This document shows positions 1 through 7,424 of a stretch of DNA of 41,306 bases, one piece after another. Position numbers and translations under genes: made by a program. Source of the stretch: JBDSKH01 sp050245915 (GTDB lineage: Bacteria > Actinomycetota > Actinomycetes > Actinomycetales > Microbacteriaceae); assembly GCA_050245915.1 (NCBI GenBank), contig JBFWWZ010000023.1:1-41306 (forward strand), written 5' to 3'. The notes beneath the pieces are model-generated. The model was given only the letters and a program-made list of their open reading frames with translations, was not told the DNA's origin and made no database searches. Each line of letters starts with the position of its first letter. Position 1 is the stretch's first letter.

Positions 1-282
1 GACCAGCACCACCAGCGCGTTCACCACGGCCCCGAACAGCAGCAGCAGGTACGCGCGGGCGGGCGAGAGCACCGGTGATCGAGCCTGACGAGATCGGAGG
101 ACGATCACGATGATCTGCAGCACCAGCCAGAGGGCGAGCCCGACGTCCATGAAGTTGAACAGCACACGGAAGCCCTCCGGGAAGCCGCCGCCCAGGATGC
201 TGAACCAGCCACCCAGCAGCAGCAACGCCACCGCGATGGTGAGCACCACATCCAGGATCAGTCTGAGCACCACACGCGACAT
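1..282 (-). CDS. Membrane protein, 3' end cut by window edge
   Basis: An ATG at 282-280 opens a frame that runs without a stop to base 1 (94 codons visible). The visible part has a hydrophobic segment at about residues 7-28, a Gly-rich loop, a second hydrophobic segment at about 45-62 and the start of a third from about residue 74, so this is an integral membrane protein. The start lies 9 bp after the stop of the upstream membrane protein on the same strand, so the two are probably co-transcribed. I do not recognise the family and propose no function. The coding call rests on the frame staying open, the hydrophobic periodicity and the operon spacing. Confidence 0.65.
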   Translation of the reverse strand, partial: MSRVVLRLILDVVLTIAVALLLLGGWFSILGGGFPEGFRVLFNFMDVGLALWLVLQIIVIVLRSRQARSPVLSPARAYLLLLFGAVVNALVVLV

Positions 283-291
283 GGGGCCACT

Positions 292-1014
292 CTAAGCGGG
301 GCGGCCCGACCGCAGCGTGCCCGGCCGTGCGCCGCGCACGGCGGTGACGCCGACGCAGAACACCCACACCAGCCACGGGAAGATGGCGAGCAGCGCGTTT
401 CCCCACCCTCCGGCGGCGAAAAAGCTGCCCGGCGCGGTGCCGCCGAAGGCGACCGGCGCCCACACCAGGTTCGAGACGGCGGTCACCGTCGCGAGCACGC
501 CCGTCCAACGGGGCACGACCCCGGATGCGAACGTGAGATAGGCGGCCGCGGCCGACACCAGCGCGAGCAGCACCGCACCGGTGGATCCGAACATCAGCGT
601 GTGACCCTCGATCAGCGCGCGGATCACCGACGGATCCGGGGTCTGACCCCAGACGTCGAGCGCGGTGCCGCCGTCGAGCGCGTCGCCGATGAGGGTGACG
701 GTCACGAACACCAGGCCCGCCCCGAACATGACGTCCGAGATCCAGCCGAGGTCGGGGTGGGCGTGCACGACGAGCTGCCGGAACGCGGCCAGGAACACGA
801 TCAGCGCCGCCATCAGGAAGGTGTCGGCGAGGATCACGACGATCGTCTGCGCGCTGGTCGACTGGATGTACGTGACGAGCCCAGCGGTGTCGTCGAGCGC
901 CGGACGCGGGCCCATCGTGAGCTTGGTGATCGACTCGACCGCGAGGAGCACGGCGACGGCCAGCGCCGCGATCCCGGCCCAGCGGCGCACATCGGGCGCG
1001 GGGATGCTCGGCAT
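292..1014 (-). CDS. Six-TM membrane protein, DUF4386-like
   Basis: A 240-residue hydrophobic protein with about six membrane-spanning segments (near residues 12-30, 55-78, 90-112, 138-160, 167-190 and 203-225). The overall pattern resembles DUF4386-type membrane proteins, whose function is unknown; this resemblance is from memory and tentative. The ATG at 1014 is preceded by a TAACCT box and exactly 6 nt with no Shine-Dalgarno, so the mRNA is probably leaderless. It is followed 9 bp later by another membrane protein gene, suggesting a two-gene or longer operon. Confidence 0.7.
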   Translation of the reverse strand: MPSIPAPDVRRWAGIAALAVAVLLAVESITKLTMGPRPALDDTAGLVTYIQSTSAQTIVVILADTFLMAALIVFLAAFRQLVVHAHPDLGWISDVMFGAGLVFVTVTLIGDALDGGTALDVWGQTPDPSVIRALIEGHTLMFGSTGAVLLALVSAAAAYLTFASGVVPRWTGVLATVTAVSNLVWAPVAFGGTAPGSFFAAGGWGNALLAIFPWLVWVFCVGVTAVRGARPGTLRSGRPA

Positions 1015-1020
1015 GGGTCC

Positions 1021-1026
1021 AGGTTA
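1021..1026 (-). promoter_or_regulatory. Leaderless -10 box for the DUF4386-like gene
   Basis: TAACCT on the minus strand, 6 nt before the ATG at 1014. Actinobacterial leaderless genes typically have a TANNNT -10 at this distance, which places transcription start at the initiation codon. No good -35 is seen. Confidence 0.5.
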
Positions 1027-1034
1027 ACGACGAA

Positions 1035-1060
1035 GGGGCCGGGCCCGAAGGCCCGACCCC
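1035..1060 (-). terminator. Hairpin terminator after tuf
   Basis: A 10-bp GC stem (GGGGTCGGGC paired with GCCCGGCCCC, one G-U pair on the minus strand) about 45 nt after the tuf stop. It has no U-tract, as is common for actinobacterial hairpin terminators. It would end the str operon transcript before the membrane protein genes. Confidence 0.6.
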
Positions 1061-1063
1061 TGT

Positions 1064-1099
1064 GGTCTCGATACGCGGCTACGCCGCTACTCGACCAGC
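1064..1099 (+). repeat. Palindromic repeat copy A (after tuf)
   Basis: A 36-bp element that begins GGTCTCGATAC and ends TACTCGACCAGC, with a GCGGC/GCCGC stem and a TAC loop in the middle. It matches the other copies at 2351, 4531-4595, 31306 and 31342 in its flanks but differs in its stem. It lies between the tuf stop and the hairpin terminator, so it is transcribed in the tuf 3' UTR. Confidence 0.8.
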
Positions 1100-1104
1100 A
1101 GTCG

Positions 1105-2298
1105 TTACTTGAGGATCTTGGTCACCGTGCCGGCGCCGACGGTGCGGCCACCCTCACGGATCGCGAAGCCGAGACCCTCTTCCATGGCGATGGGCTGGAT
1201 GAGCTCCACCGTCATGCCGACGGTGTCGCCGGGCATGACCATCTCGGTGCCCTCGGGCAGCGTGATGACGCCGGTGACGTCGGTGGTGCGGAAGTAGAAC
1301 TGCGGACGGTAGTTCGCGTAGAACGGGTTGTGACGCCCACCCTCGTCCTTGGACAGGATGTAGGCCGTGCCCTCGAAGTTGGTGTGCGGCGTGACCGAAC
1401 CCGGCTTCACGACGACCTGGCCGCGCTCGACGTCCTCGCGCTTGGTGCCGCGGAGGAGCAGACCACAGTTCTCGCCCGCCCAGGCCTCGTCGAGCTGCTT
1501 GTGGAACATCTCGATGCCGGTGACGGTGGTCTTCTGCGTCGGGCGGATGCCGACGATCTCGACCTCGGAGTTGATGGCCAGCGTGCCGCGCTCGGCGCGG
1601 CCCGTGACGACGGTTCCACGACCGGTGATCGTGAAGACGTCCTCGATCGGCATCAGGAACGGCTTGTCGCGGTCGCGCACCGGGTCCGGAACGCTGTTGT
1701 CGACGGCCTCCATGAGGTCGAGCACGGACTGAACCCACTTCTCGTCGCCCTCGAGAGCCTTCAGGCCCGAGACGCGGACGACCGGGGCGTCGTCGCCGGG
1801 GAAGCCCTGGCTGCTGAGCAGCTCACGGACCTCGAGCTCGACGAGCTCCAGGATCTCCTCGTCGTCGACCATGTCGGCCTTGTTCAGCGCGACCAGCAGG
1901 TACGGCACGCCGACCTGCTTGGCGAGCAGCACGTGCTCGCGGGTCTGGGCCATGGGGCCGTCGGTCGCCGCGACCACCAGGATCGCGCCGTCCATCTGGG
2001 CGGCACCGGTGATCATGTTCTTGATGTAGTCGGCGTGACCGGGGGCGTCCACGTGCGCGTAGTGACGCTTGGGCGTCTCGTACTCGACGTGGGAGATGTT
2101 GATCGTGATGCCGCGCTGACGCTCCTCCGGAGCCGAGTCGATCGACGCGAAGTCACGGGGGACGTTCACGGCGCTCGGGTACTTGTCGGCGAGCACCTTC
2201 GAGATCGCTGCGGTGAGCGTGGTCTTGCCGTGGTCGACGTGACCGATCGTTCCGATGTTCACGTGCGGCTTGGTCCGCTCGAACTTGGCCTTAGCCAC
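1105..2298 (-). CDS. tuf: Elongation factor Tu
   Basis: EF-Tu, 397 residues, the usual length. It is the cytoplasmic GTPase that delivers aminoacyl-tRNA to the ribosomal A site. The P-loop GHVDHGKT is at residues 19-26, the switch II motif is DAPGHADY and the base-recognition motif is NKAD; domains II and III follow in the expected order up to the C-terminal TVTKILK. The start is a GTG (2298-2296) with a strong GAGGAGG Shine-Dalgarno 7 nt upstream. It is the last gene of rpsL-rpsG-fusA-tuf. The 94-bp gap after fusA holds a palindromic repeat and an AT-rich patch that might carry a tuf-proximal promoter, although I cannot assign clear boxes. Confidence 0.99.
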   Translation of the reverse strand: MAKAKFERTKPHVNIGTIGHVDHGKTTLTAAISKVLADKYPSAVNVPRDFASIDSAPEERQRGITINISHVEYETPKRHYAHVDAPGHADYIKNMITGAAQMDGAILVVAATDGPMAQTREHVLLAKQVGVPYLLVALNKADMVDDEEILELVELEVRELLSSQGFPGDDAPVVRVSGLKALEGDEKWVQSVLDLMEAVDNSVPDPVRDRDKPFLMPIEDVFTITGRGTVVTGRAERGTLAINSEVEIVGIRPTQKTTVTGIEMFHKQLDEAWAGENCGLLLRGTKREDVERGQVVVKPGSVTPHTNFEGTAYILSKDEGGRHNPFYANYRPQFYFRTTDVTGVITLPEGTEMVMPGDTVGMTVELIQPIAMEEGLGFAIREGGRTVGAGTVTKILK

Positions 2299-2350
2299 TT
2301 TGGGTCCTCCTCAGGACTTCGTTTATTGCCTTGATTACTTTAGGGGTTTT

Positions 2351-2386
2351 GGTCTCGACACGCGGCTGCGCCGCTACTCGACCGGC
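2351..2386 (+). repeat. Palindromic repeat copy B (fusA-tuf gap)
   Basis: GGTCTCGACAC, then a GCGGC-TGC-GCCGC stem-loop, then TACTCGACC. It sits only a few bases from the fusA stop and fills much of the fusA-tuf gap, so the str transcript would carry it as an RNA hairpin between the two elongation factor genes. Confidence 0.8.
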
Positions 2387-2392
2387 GAGCGA

Positions 2393-4507
2393 CTAGTCGC
2401 CCTTGCTCTTCTGGACGATCTCGTCGGCGACGGCCTTCGGGACCTCCGAGTAGCTGTCGAACGTCATGGAGTACACGGCGCGTCCGGAGGTCTTCGACCG
2501 GAGGTCTCCGACGTACCCGAACATCTCCGACAGCGGGACCTTGGCCGTGACGACCTTGACGCCGGTCGCATCGTCCATGGACTGGATCTGACCGCGCCGC
2601 GAGTTGAGGTCGCCGATGACGTCGCCCATGTACTCCTCGGGCGTACGCACCTCGACCGCCATCAGCGGCTCGAGCAGAACGGGGTTGGCGCGACGCGCAG
2701 CCTCTTTGTAGGCCATCGAGCCGGCGATCTTGAACGCCATCTCCGAGGAGTCGACGTCGTGCGAGGCACCATCCACGAGGGTGGCCTTGACGCCCACCGT
2801 CGGGTAGCCCGCCAGCACGCCCACCTGCATCGCATCCTGGATGCCGTGGTCGACCGAGGGGATGTACTCGCGCGGCACACGGCCACCGGTGACGGCGTTC
2901 ACGAACTCGTACGACGTCTCGGGGGTCACCTCGAGCGGCTCGATGGTGATCTGCACCTTCGCGAACTGACCGGAACCACCGGTCTGCTTCTTGTGGGTGT
3001 AGTCGTACTTCTCGACCGCCTTGCGGATGGTCTCGCGGTACGCCACCTGCGGCTTGCCGACGTTGGCCTCGACGTTGAACTCCCGCTTCATGCGGTCGAC
3101 CAGGATGTCGAGGTGCAGCTCGCCCATGCCCTTGATGATCGTCTGGCCGGTCTCCGGGTTCTGCTCGGTGCGGAACGTCGGGTCCTCTTCGGCCAGCTTC
3201 TGGATGGCGGTGCCCAGCTTCTCCTGGTCCGCCTTCGTCTTGGGCTCGATCGCGACCTCGATGACCGGGGCCGGGAACGTCATGGACTCGAGGATCACCT
3301 GGTCGTTCGGGTCGCTCAGGGTGTCACCGGTGGTGGTGTCCTTGAGGCCGATGACGGCGTAGATGTGACCTGCGGTCACGCCGTCGACCGGGTTCTCTTT
3401 GTTGGCGTGCATCTGGAAGATCTTCCCGATGCGCTCCTTCTTGCCCTTGGTCGAGTTGATGACCTGGGCGCCCGAGTCGAGCTTGCCGGAGTACACGCGG
3501 ATGTAGGTGAGCCGCCCGAAGAACGGGTGGGTCATGATCTTGAACGCCAGCGCCGAGAAGGGCTCGCTCGAGTCGGCGTGCCGCTCGATGACCTTCTCCT
3601 CATCGCGGATGTCGTGGCCCTCGATCGCCGGCATGTCCAGCGGGCTGGGCAGGTAGTCGACGACCGCGTCCAGCATCGGCTGCACGCCGCGGTTCTTGAA
3701 CGCCGAGCCGCAGAACACCGGGTAGAGCTCGCTGTTGATCGTGAGCTTGCGGATCGCGCCCTTGATCTCGGCGACGGTCAGCTCTTCGCCGCCGAAGTAC
3801 TTCTCGAGCAGCGCCTCGTCGGTCTCGGCGACCGTCTCGAGCAGCAGCTGACGGTACTCGTTGGCCTTCTCGACCAGGTCGGCCGGGATCTCCTGGATCT
3901 CGTACTGGGCGCCCATGGTGACATCGCCCTTCGAGTCGCCCGGCCAGACCAGCGCGCGCATCTCGACCAGGTCGACGACGCCGACGAATGCCGACTCCGA
4001 ACCGATCGGGAGCTGCATCACCAGCGGCTTGGCGCCGAGGCGCTTCACGATGGTGTCGACGGTGAAGTAGAAGTCGGCGCCGAGCTTGTCCATCTTGTTG
4101 ACGAAGCAGATGCGCGGCACGTCGTACTTGTCCGCCTGGCGCCACACCGTCTCGGACTGGGGCTCCACGCCCTCCTTGCCGTCGAACACCGCGACCGCGC
4201 CGTCGAGCACGCGCAGGTTGCGCTCCACCTCGACGGTGAAGTCGACGTGCCCGGGGGTGTCGATGATGTTCAGCTGGATGCCATTCCAGAAACAGGTCGT
4301 CGCGGCGGACGTGATCGTGATGCCGCGCTCCTGCTCCTGCGCCATCCAGTCCATCGTCGCCGCACCGTCGTGCACCTCACCGATCTTGTGGGTGATGCCG
4401 GTGTAGAAGAGGATGCGCTCGGTGGTGGTGGTCTTACCGGCATCGATGTGCGCCATGATGCCGAAGTTGCGGACCTTCGTGAGGTCGGTGAGCACGTCCT
4501 GTGCCAC
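2393..4507 (-). CDS. fusA: Elongation factor G
   Basis: EF-G, 704 residues, full length. It is the GTPase that drives ribosomal translocation and, with RRF, ribosome recycling. The P-loop AHIDAGKTT is near residues 19-27, followed by DTPGHVDF, the NKMDKLGADF base-recognition region, and domains II-V with the conserved GMGELHLDI segment. The start is GTG (4507-4505) with a modest AGGA Shine-Dalgarno. It lies downstream of rpsG across a 98-bp gap largely filled by two inverted palindromic repeats, and upstream of tuf. No truncation or unusual insertion is seen. Confidence 0.99.
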   Translation of the reverse strand: MAQDVLTDLTKVRNFGIMAHIDAGKTTTTERILFYTGITHKIGEVHDGAATMDWMAQEQERGITITSAATTCFWNGIQLNIIDTPGHVDFTVEVERNLRVLDGAVAVFDGKEGVEPQSETVWRQADKYDVPRICFVNKMDKLGADFYFTVDTIVKRLGAKPLVMQLPIGSESAFVGVVDLVEMRALVWPGDSKGDVTMGAQYEIQEIPADLVEKANEYRQLLLETVAETDEALLEKYFGGEELTVAEIKGAIRKLTINSELYPVFCGSAFKNRGVQPMLDAVVDYLPSPLDMPAIEGHDIRDEEKVIERHADSSEPFSALAFKIMTHPFFGRLTYIRVYSGKLDSGAQVINSTKGKKERIGKIFQMHANKENPVDGVTAGHIYAVIGLKDTTTGDTLSDPNDQVILESMTFPAPVIEVAIEPKTKADQEKLGTAIQKLAEEDPTFRTEQNPETGQTIIKGMGELHLDILVDRMKREFNVEANVGKPQVAYRETIRKAVEKYDYTHKKQTGGSGQFAKVQITIEPLEVTPETSYEFVNAVTGGRVPREYIPSVDHGIQDAMQVGVLAGYPTVGVKATLVDGASHDVDSSEMAFKIAGSMAYKEAARRANPVLLEPLMAVEVRTPEEYMGDVIGDLNSRRGQIQSMDDATGVKVVTAKVPLSEMFGYVGDLRSKTSGRAVYSMTFDSYSEVPKAVADEIVQKSKGD

Positions 4508-4530
4508 GGGGTGTCCTATCTGTGTCTGTT

Positions 4531-4595
4531 GGTTGAGTAGGCGCGCAGCGCCGTGTCGAAACCTGGTCTCGACACGCGCTACGCGCTACTCGACC
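4531..4595. repeat. Inverted pair of palindromic repeats C and D (rpsG-fusA gap)
   Basis: Copy C (4531-4563) is in reverse orientation (GGTTGAGTAG ... TGTCGAAACC). Copy D (4565-4595) is in forward orientation (GGTCTCGACAC, GCGC-TAC-GCGC stem, TACTCGACC). The two are one base apart, back to back, so each can fold alone and the pair can also fold into one longer hairpin. They fill most of the rpsG-fusA intergenic gap. Confidence 0.8.
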
Positions 4596-4605
4596 GACGG
4601 GTTCG

Positions 4606-5076
4606 TTACCAGCGGTAGTGCGCGAAGGCCTTGTTCGACTCGGCCATCTTGTGGGTGTCTTCGCGGCGCTTGACCGCCGCACCCAGGCCGTTCGAGGCAT
4701 CCAGGATCTCGTTGGTGAGTCGCTCGGTCATGGTCTTCTCGCGACGCGACTTGGCGTAGCTGGTGAGCCAGCGCAGCGCCAGGGTGTTCGCGCGGTGCGG
4801 CTTGACCTCGACCGGGACCTGGTAGGTGGAGCCACCGACGCGGCGGCTCTTGACCTCGAGCGTGGGGCGCACATTGTCGAGCGCCTTCTTGAGGACCTGC
4901 ACGGCGTCCGTGCCGGACTTCGTGGCGACGCCCTCGAGCGCGCCGTAGACGATGCGCTCGGCGATGCCCTTCTTGCCGTCGACGAGGATCTTGTTGACGA
5001 GCTGGCTGACGATCGGCGCGCCGTACACGGGGTCGGCGACGACGGGGCGCTTCGGAGCGGGACCCTTGCGAGGCAT
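4606..5076 (-). CDS. rpsG: 30S ribosomal protein S7
   Basis: S7, 156 residues, the normal length. It is a primary 16S rRNA-binding protein that nucleates assembly of the 30S head and lies near the E site. The sequence matches the family throughout, for example MPRKGPAPKR at the N-terminus, the KSRRVGGSTYQVP loop and the MAESNKAFAHYRW tail. The ATG at 5076 lies 3 nt after the rpsL stop, with its Shine-Dalgarno (GGGGAAG) inside the last codons of rpsL, so the two genes are translationally coupled. In E. coli S7 is the autogenous repressor of the str operon; whether it does this here is not visible. Confidence 0.99.
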   Translation of the reverse strand: MPRKGPAPKRPVVADPVYGAPIVSQLVNKILVDGKKGIAERIVYGALEGVATKSGTDAVQVLKKALDNVRPTLEVKSRRVGGSTYQVPVEVKPHRANTLALRWLTSYAKSRREKTMTERLTNEILDASNGLGAAVKRREDTHKMAESNKAFAHYRW

Positions 5077-5079
5077 CTC

Positions 5080-5451
5080 TTACTTCCCCTTCTTGGCGCC
5101 GTAGCGGCTGCGGGCCTGCTGGCGGTTCTTGACGGCCTGGGTGTCGAGGGCGCCGCGCACGATCTTGTAGCGCACGCCGGGCAGGTCTTTCACACGACCG
5201 CCGCGGACGAGCACCATCGAGTGCTCCTGCAGGTTGTGGCCCTCACCGGGGATGTAGGCGGTGACCTCGGTGCCGTTGCTGAGCTTCACGCGGGCGACCT
5301 TGCGGAGCGCCGAGTTCGGCTTCTTCGGGGTGGTGGTGTACACGCGGGTGCACACGCCACGCTGCTGCGGGTTGCCCTTCAGGGCGGGCGCCTTGGTCTT
5401 GACGACCTTCGGCGAGCGGCCCTTGCGGACCAGCTGCTGGATTGTAGGCAA
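5080..5451 (-). CDS. rpsL: 30S ribosomal protein S12
   Basis: S12, 123 residues, part of the 30S decoding centre. The start is TTG at 5451-5449, chosen because the conserved N-terminus M-PTIQQLVRKGR begins exactly there and an AAGGAAG Shine-Dalgarno lies 9 nt upstream; a longer open frame continues upstream but has no S12 homology. The lysines that are classically changed in streptomycin resistance (in TPKKPNS and in GGRVKDLPGVRY) are wild type. It is the first gene of the str operon, with a leader of roughly 160 nt. Confidence 0.98.
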   Translation of the reverse strand: MPTIQQLVRKGRSPKVVKTKAPALKGNPQQRGVCTRVYTTTPKKPNSALRKVARVKLSNGTEVTAYIPGEGHNLQEHSMVLVRGGRVKDLPGVRYKIVRGALDTQAVKNRQQARSRYGAKKGK

Positions 5452-5617
5452 AGTTCGTTGCTTCCTTGTTTTCACTGCACGGTGACAGTGGTTGATGGGG
5501 TTCCATCGCAATCCGCTCCCCGGCCTGGAATCAGTCCGGGACTTCGAGTGGATATGCCGTGGGGGCCGAGCGGCCCAGAGATGGCATGTGCACAAGGCAC
5601 ATACCCGGTCGATGTTA
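5452..5617 (-). promoter_or_regulatory. str operon leader with tentative -10 and leader hairpin
   Basis: The region upstream of rpsL has no convincing gene. A TAACAT box (5617-5612) is a possible -10 with no recognisable -35. A GGGCCG/CGGCCC hairpin lies at 5563-5576, downstream of that box and therefore inside the predicted leader RNA. The leader length fits a highly expressed ribosomal operon that could be controlled in its 5' UTR, but I recognise no known leader family. Confidence 0.35.
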
Positions 5618-5651
5618 CACGAAAGGTCGTGATACCGCTGCCCGGACAGGC

Positions 5652-5689
5652 CTCCGCCCCGGCGCGCGGTGGGCTGCGCCGGGGCGGAG
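5652..5689 (-). terminator. Strong hairpin ending the T4P operon
   Basis: A perfect 14-bp stem (CTCCGCCCCGGCGC with its complement) and a 10-nt loop, starting 19 nt after the pilO stop. It separates the T4P operon from the str promoter. There is no U-tract. As a perfect palindromic stem it could act on either strand, but only the minus strand has a gene ending here. Confidence 0.75.
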
Positions 5690-5707
5690 ATCGTGGTCCC
5701 GCGCGCC

Positions 5708-6505
5708 TTACGGCGCCGGGGTGCTCGACGGATCCGGTGAGGCGCCGTCCGCGCCCTCCGCATCCGCATCGGTGACGACCGGCTCAGGCGGCGTCATCGA
5801 CTTGACGATGGTGCTGACCGGGTGCGGGTTTCCGGGCTCACCCGTCGGGATCGCCCAGATGTAGCCGCCGATCTTGCCGACCAGCTGGTTCGGGTCGCTG
5901 GCATCGGCCGTCGTGGAGAACTCGTTCACCAGATACAGCCGGTTGTCGGTCTGCAGGCCGTTGACGAACCGCAGGATCGCGTCAGCCGGCCCGGCGACGT
6001 CGACCGTCACCGGGATGGCGACGAAGTTCGACGAGGTGATGAGCGGACTGGTGACGATGCCGGGGAAGTCCGGTGCCGGCGGCGGTGTGGCGGTGTTCTC
6101 GGCGTCGTCGCCCTCCGCGGGGGTCTCCGTCGCCGGGACGGCGTTCGGTGACTGAGCGGGCGAGTACGCCACAGGGTCCGACACGGTGAGCGCGGTGATC
6201 TGCACCCCGCTGATGGTCGCCAGGGCGCTGAGGCCGTCGATCCATCCGGACGGGTCGACCCCGGCCGGGATGGAACCGCGCAGCTCGTCGAGCTCCTTGC
6301 GCATCTCGGGCAGCCTGACCGAGTCGGCCTTGAGCTTGTCGACGACCAACTGGCTCGCCGCGACCTGCGCCGCGACATCCTGGCGCTGCTGGTCGGCCGA
6401 GGCGGCCGCCGCCAATTGGGGCTGTGCGATGAGGAACCAGCCGATCACCGGGATGATCAGCATGACCAGGATCGACAGCAGGCTGAGAATGCGGTGCTGC
6501 TGCAT
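5708..6505 (-). CDS. pilO: PilO-like T4P alignment protein
   Basis: A 265-residue bitopic membrane protein. It has a short cytoplasmic N-terminus (MQQHRILS), one hydrophobic helix at about residues 9-34, a coiled stretch to about 80 and a ferredoxin-like periplasm-side domain, ending in an acidic/Pro/Ser-rich tail. In T4P systems PilO pairs with PilN to link the membrane platform to the envelope part of the machine. The call rests on this architecture and on its position after pilM and pilN, since PilO sequences are poorly conserved. The ATG is 1 nt after the pilN stop. The domain is interrupted near residues 125-160 by a low-complexity Pro/Ala/Glu-rich segment. It is the last gene of the operon. 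Confidence 0.85.
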   Translation of the reverse strand: MQQHRILSLLSILVMLIIPVIGWFLIAQPQLAAAASADQQRQDVAAQVAASQLVVDKLKADSVRLPEMRKELDELRGSIPAGVDPSGWIDGLSALATISGVQITALTVSDPVAYSPAQSPNAVPATETPAEGDDAENTATPPPAPDFPGIVTSPLITSSNFVAIPVTVDVAGPADAILRFVNGLQTDNRLYLVNEFSTTADASDPNQLVGKIGGYIWAIPTGEPGNPHPVSTIVKSMTPPEPVVTDADAEGADGASPDPSSTPAP

Positions 6506-6506
6506 G

Positions 6507-7424
6507 TCAGTTCCCCTCCCCGTCGGTCGCCGAGTCCGGCTGGGTGCCGTCCGGGCTCGCCTCGCCGTCCGCCGCATCCGGCGCACTGTCGGTCGCCGCC
6601 ACCATCGACTTGATCGTGCCGTCTGACTGCGCGGCGGCGGCCTCCTGGGCGGCGACCTCGGCCATGTGCTCCGGGTCGAACCGCAACGAGAACGCGCCCT
6701 CATTGAAGTGCATGAGCACCTCGACCGAGTAGCCCGCTGCACCCTCGTCCTCGGTCACGCTGCCGGGGATCGCATCCACGTAGCCGGGCACCTTGGTGAG
6801 GCCGCGGAGCCAGGCCGGGATGTCGGGAAGCGTCGCGCTGAACGCCGAGAAGCTGATCGATCCGACCCGGTTGCCCTGAAGCAACGGGGCATCGGACTGC
6901 AGGAACGCCTCCATGGGGGTACCGCCCTCCACCTTGACCGTCCTGAGGATCACGCCGGCCGGCAGGGTCTGCTGCAACTCGACGATGAAGTCTCGCCAGT
7001 TGATCTCGGTCGACGCGCCGACCTGCTGGCCGGCCTTGATGGTGTCGATCGTGAGCTGGACATCGCGCACGTCCTGGTATTTGGCCTGTTCCAGCACCAC
7101 CTGGTTCTGCGCATCCTGGGTGAGCTGCAGCTGGACCTGCGCGGCCGTCGAGACGCCGAACGTGCCGACACATGCCGCCGCCGTGCCGATCGCGACCAGC
7201 ACGACGCCGAAACGGAGGGCGCGACGGGTCTTCAGCTGCTTGCGCTTGAGGATGATCTCGGGCGGCAGGAGGTTCGCGCGGGGCTGACCTCCGACCACGA
7301 GCGGCGCGGCCGCCCGCGAGCGCCCGAGGGTGATCTGCGGTCCGCCTTTCAGCCCGCGACGCGAGCGGCGGCCGTCGTCCGGAGCCTGCGGCTCCGGGGG
7401 GCGGGTTGCCAGGTCGAGTGTCAT
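6507..7424 (-). CDS. pilN: PilN-like T4P alignment protein
   Basis: A 305-residue bitopic membrane protein. The cytoplasmic N-terminus carries ANLLPPE near residues 49-55, the counterpart of the INLLP motif by which PilN binds PilM. One hydrophobic helix follows at about 72-94, then a coiled region and an extracytoplasmic domain with a typical fold-level pattern (DFIVELQQTLPAGVILRTV). It is longer than most Gram-negative PilN proteins (about 200 residues) because of a basic 45-residue N-terminal leader and an acidic Asp/Ala/Gly-rich tail of about 45 residues. Its ATG overlaps the pilM stop (ATGA), indicating translational coupling. Confidence 0.88.
   Translation of the reverse strand: MTLDLATRPPEPQAPDDGRRSRRGLKGGPQITLGRSRAAAPLVVGGQPRANLLPPEIILKRKQLKTRRALRFGVVLVAIGTAAACVGTFGVSTAAQVQLQLTQDAQNQVVLEQAKYQDVRDVQLTIDTIKAGQQVGASTEINWRDFIVELQQTLPAGVILRTVKVEGGTPMEAFLQSDAPLLQGNRVGSISFSAFSATLPDIPAWLRGLTKVPGYVDAIPGSVTEDEGAAGYSVEVLMHFNEGAFSLRFDPEHMAEVAAQEAAAAQSDGTIKSMVAATDSAPDAADGEASPDGTQPDSATDGEGN

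Noticed and set aside
5449..5769. N-terminal extension of S12 by about 106 residues
   Set aside because: The frame is open upstream, but the S12 family start (PTIQQL) coincides with a TTG and a good Shine-Dalgarno; the extension would cross the leader and terminator region.
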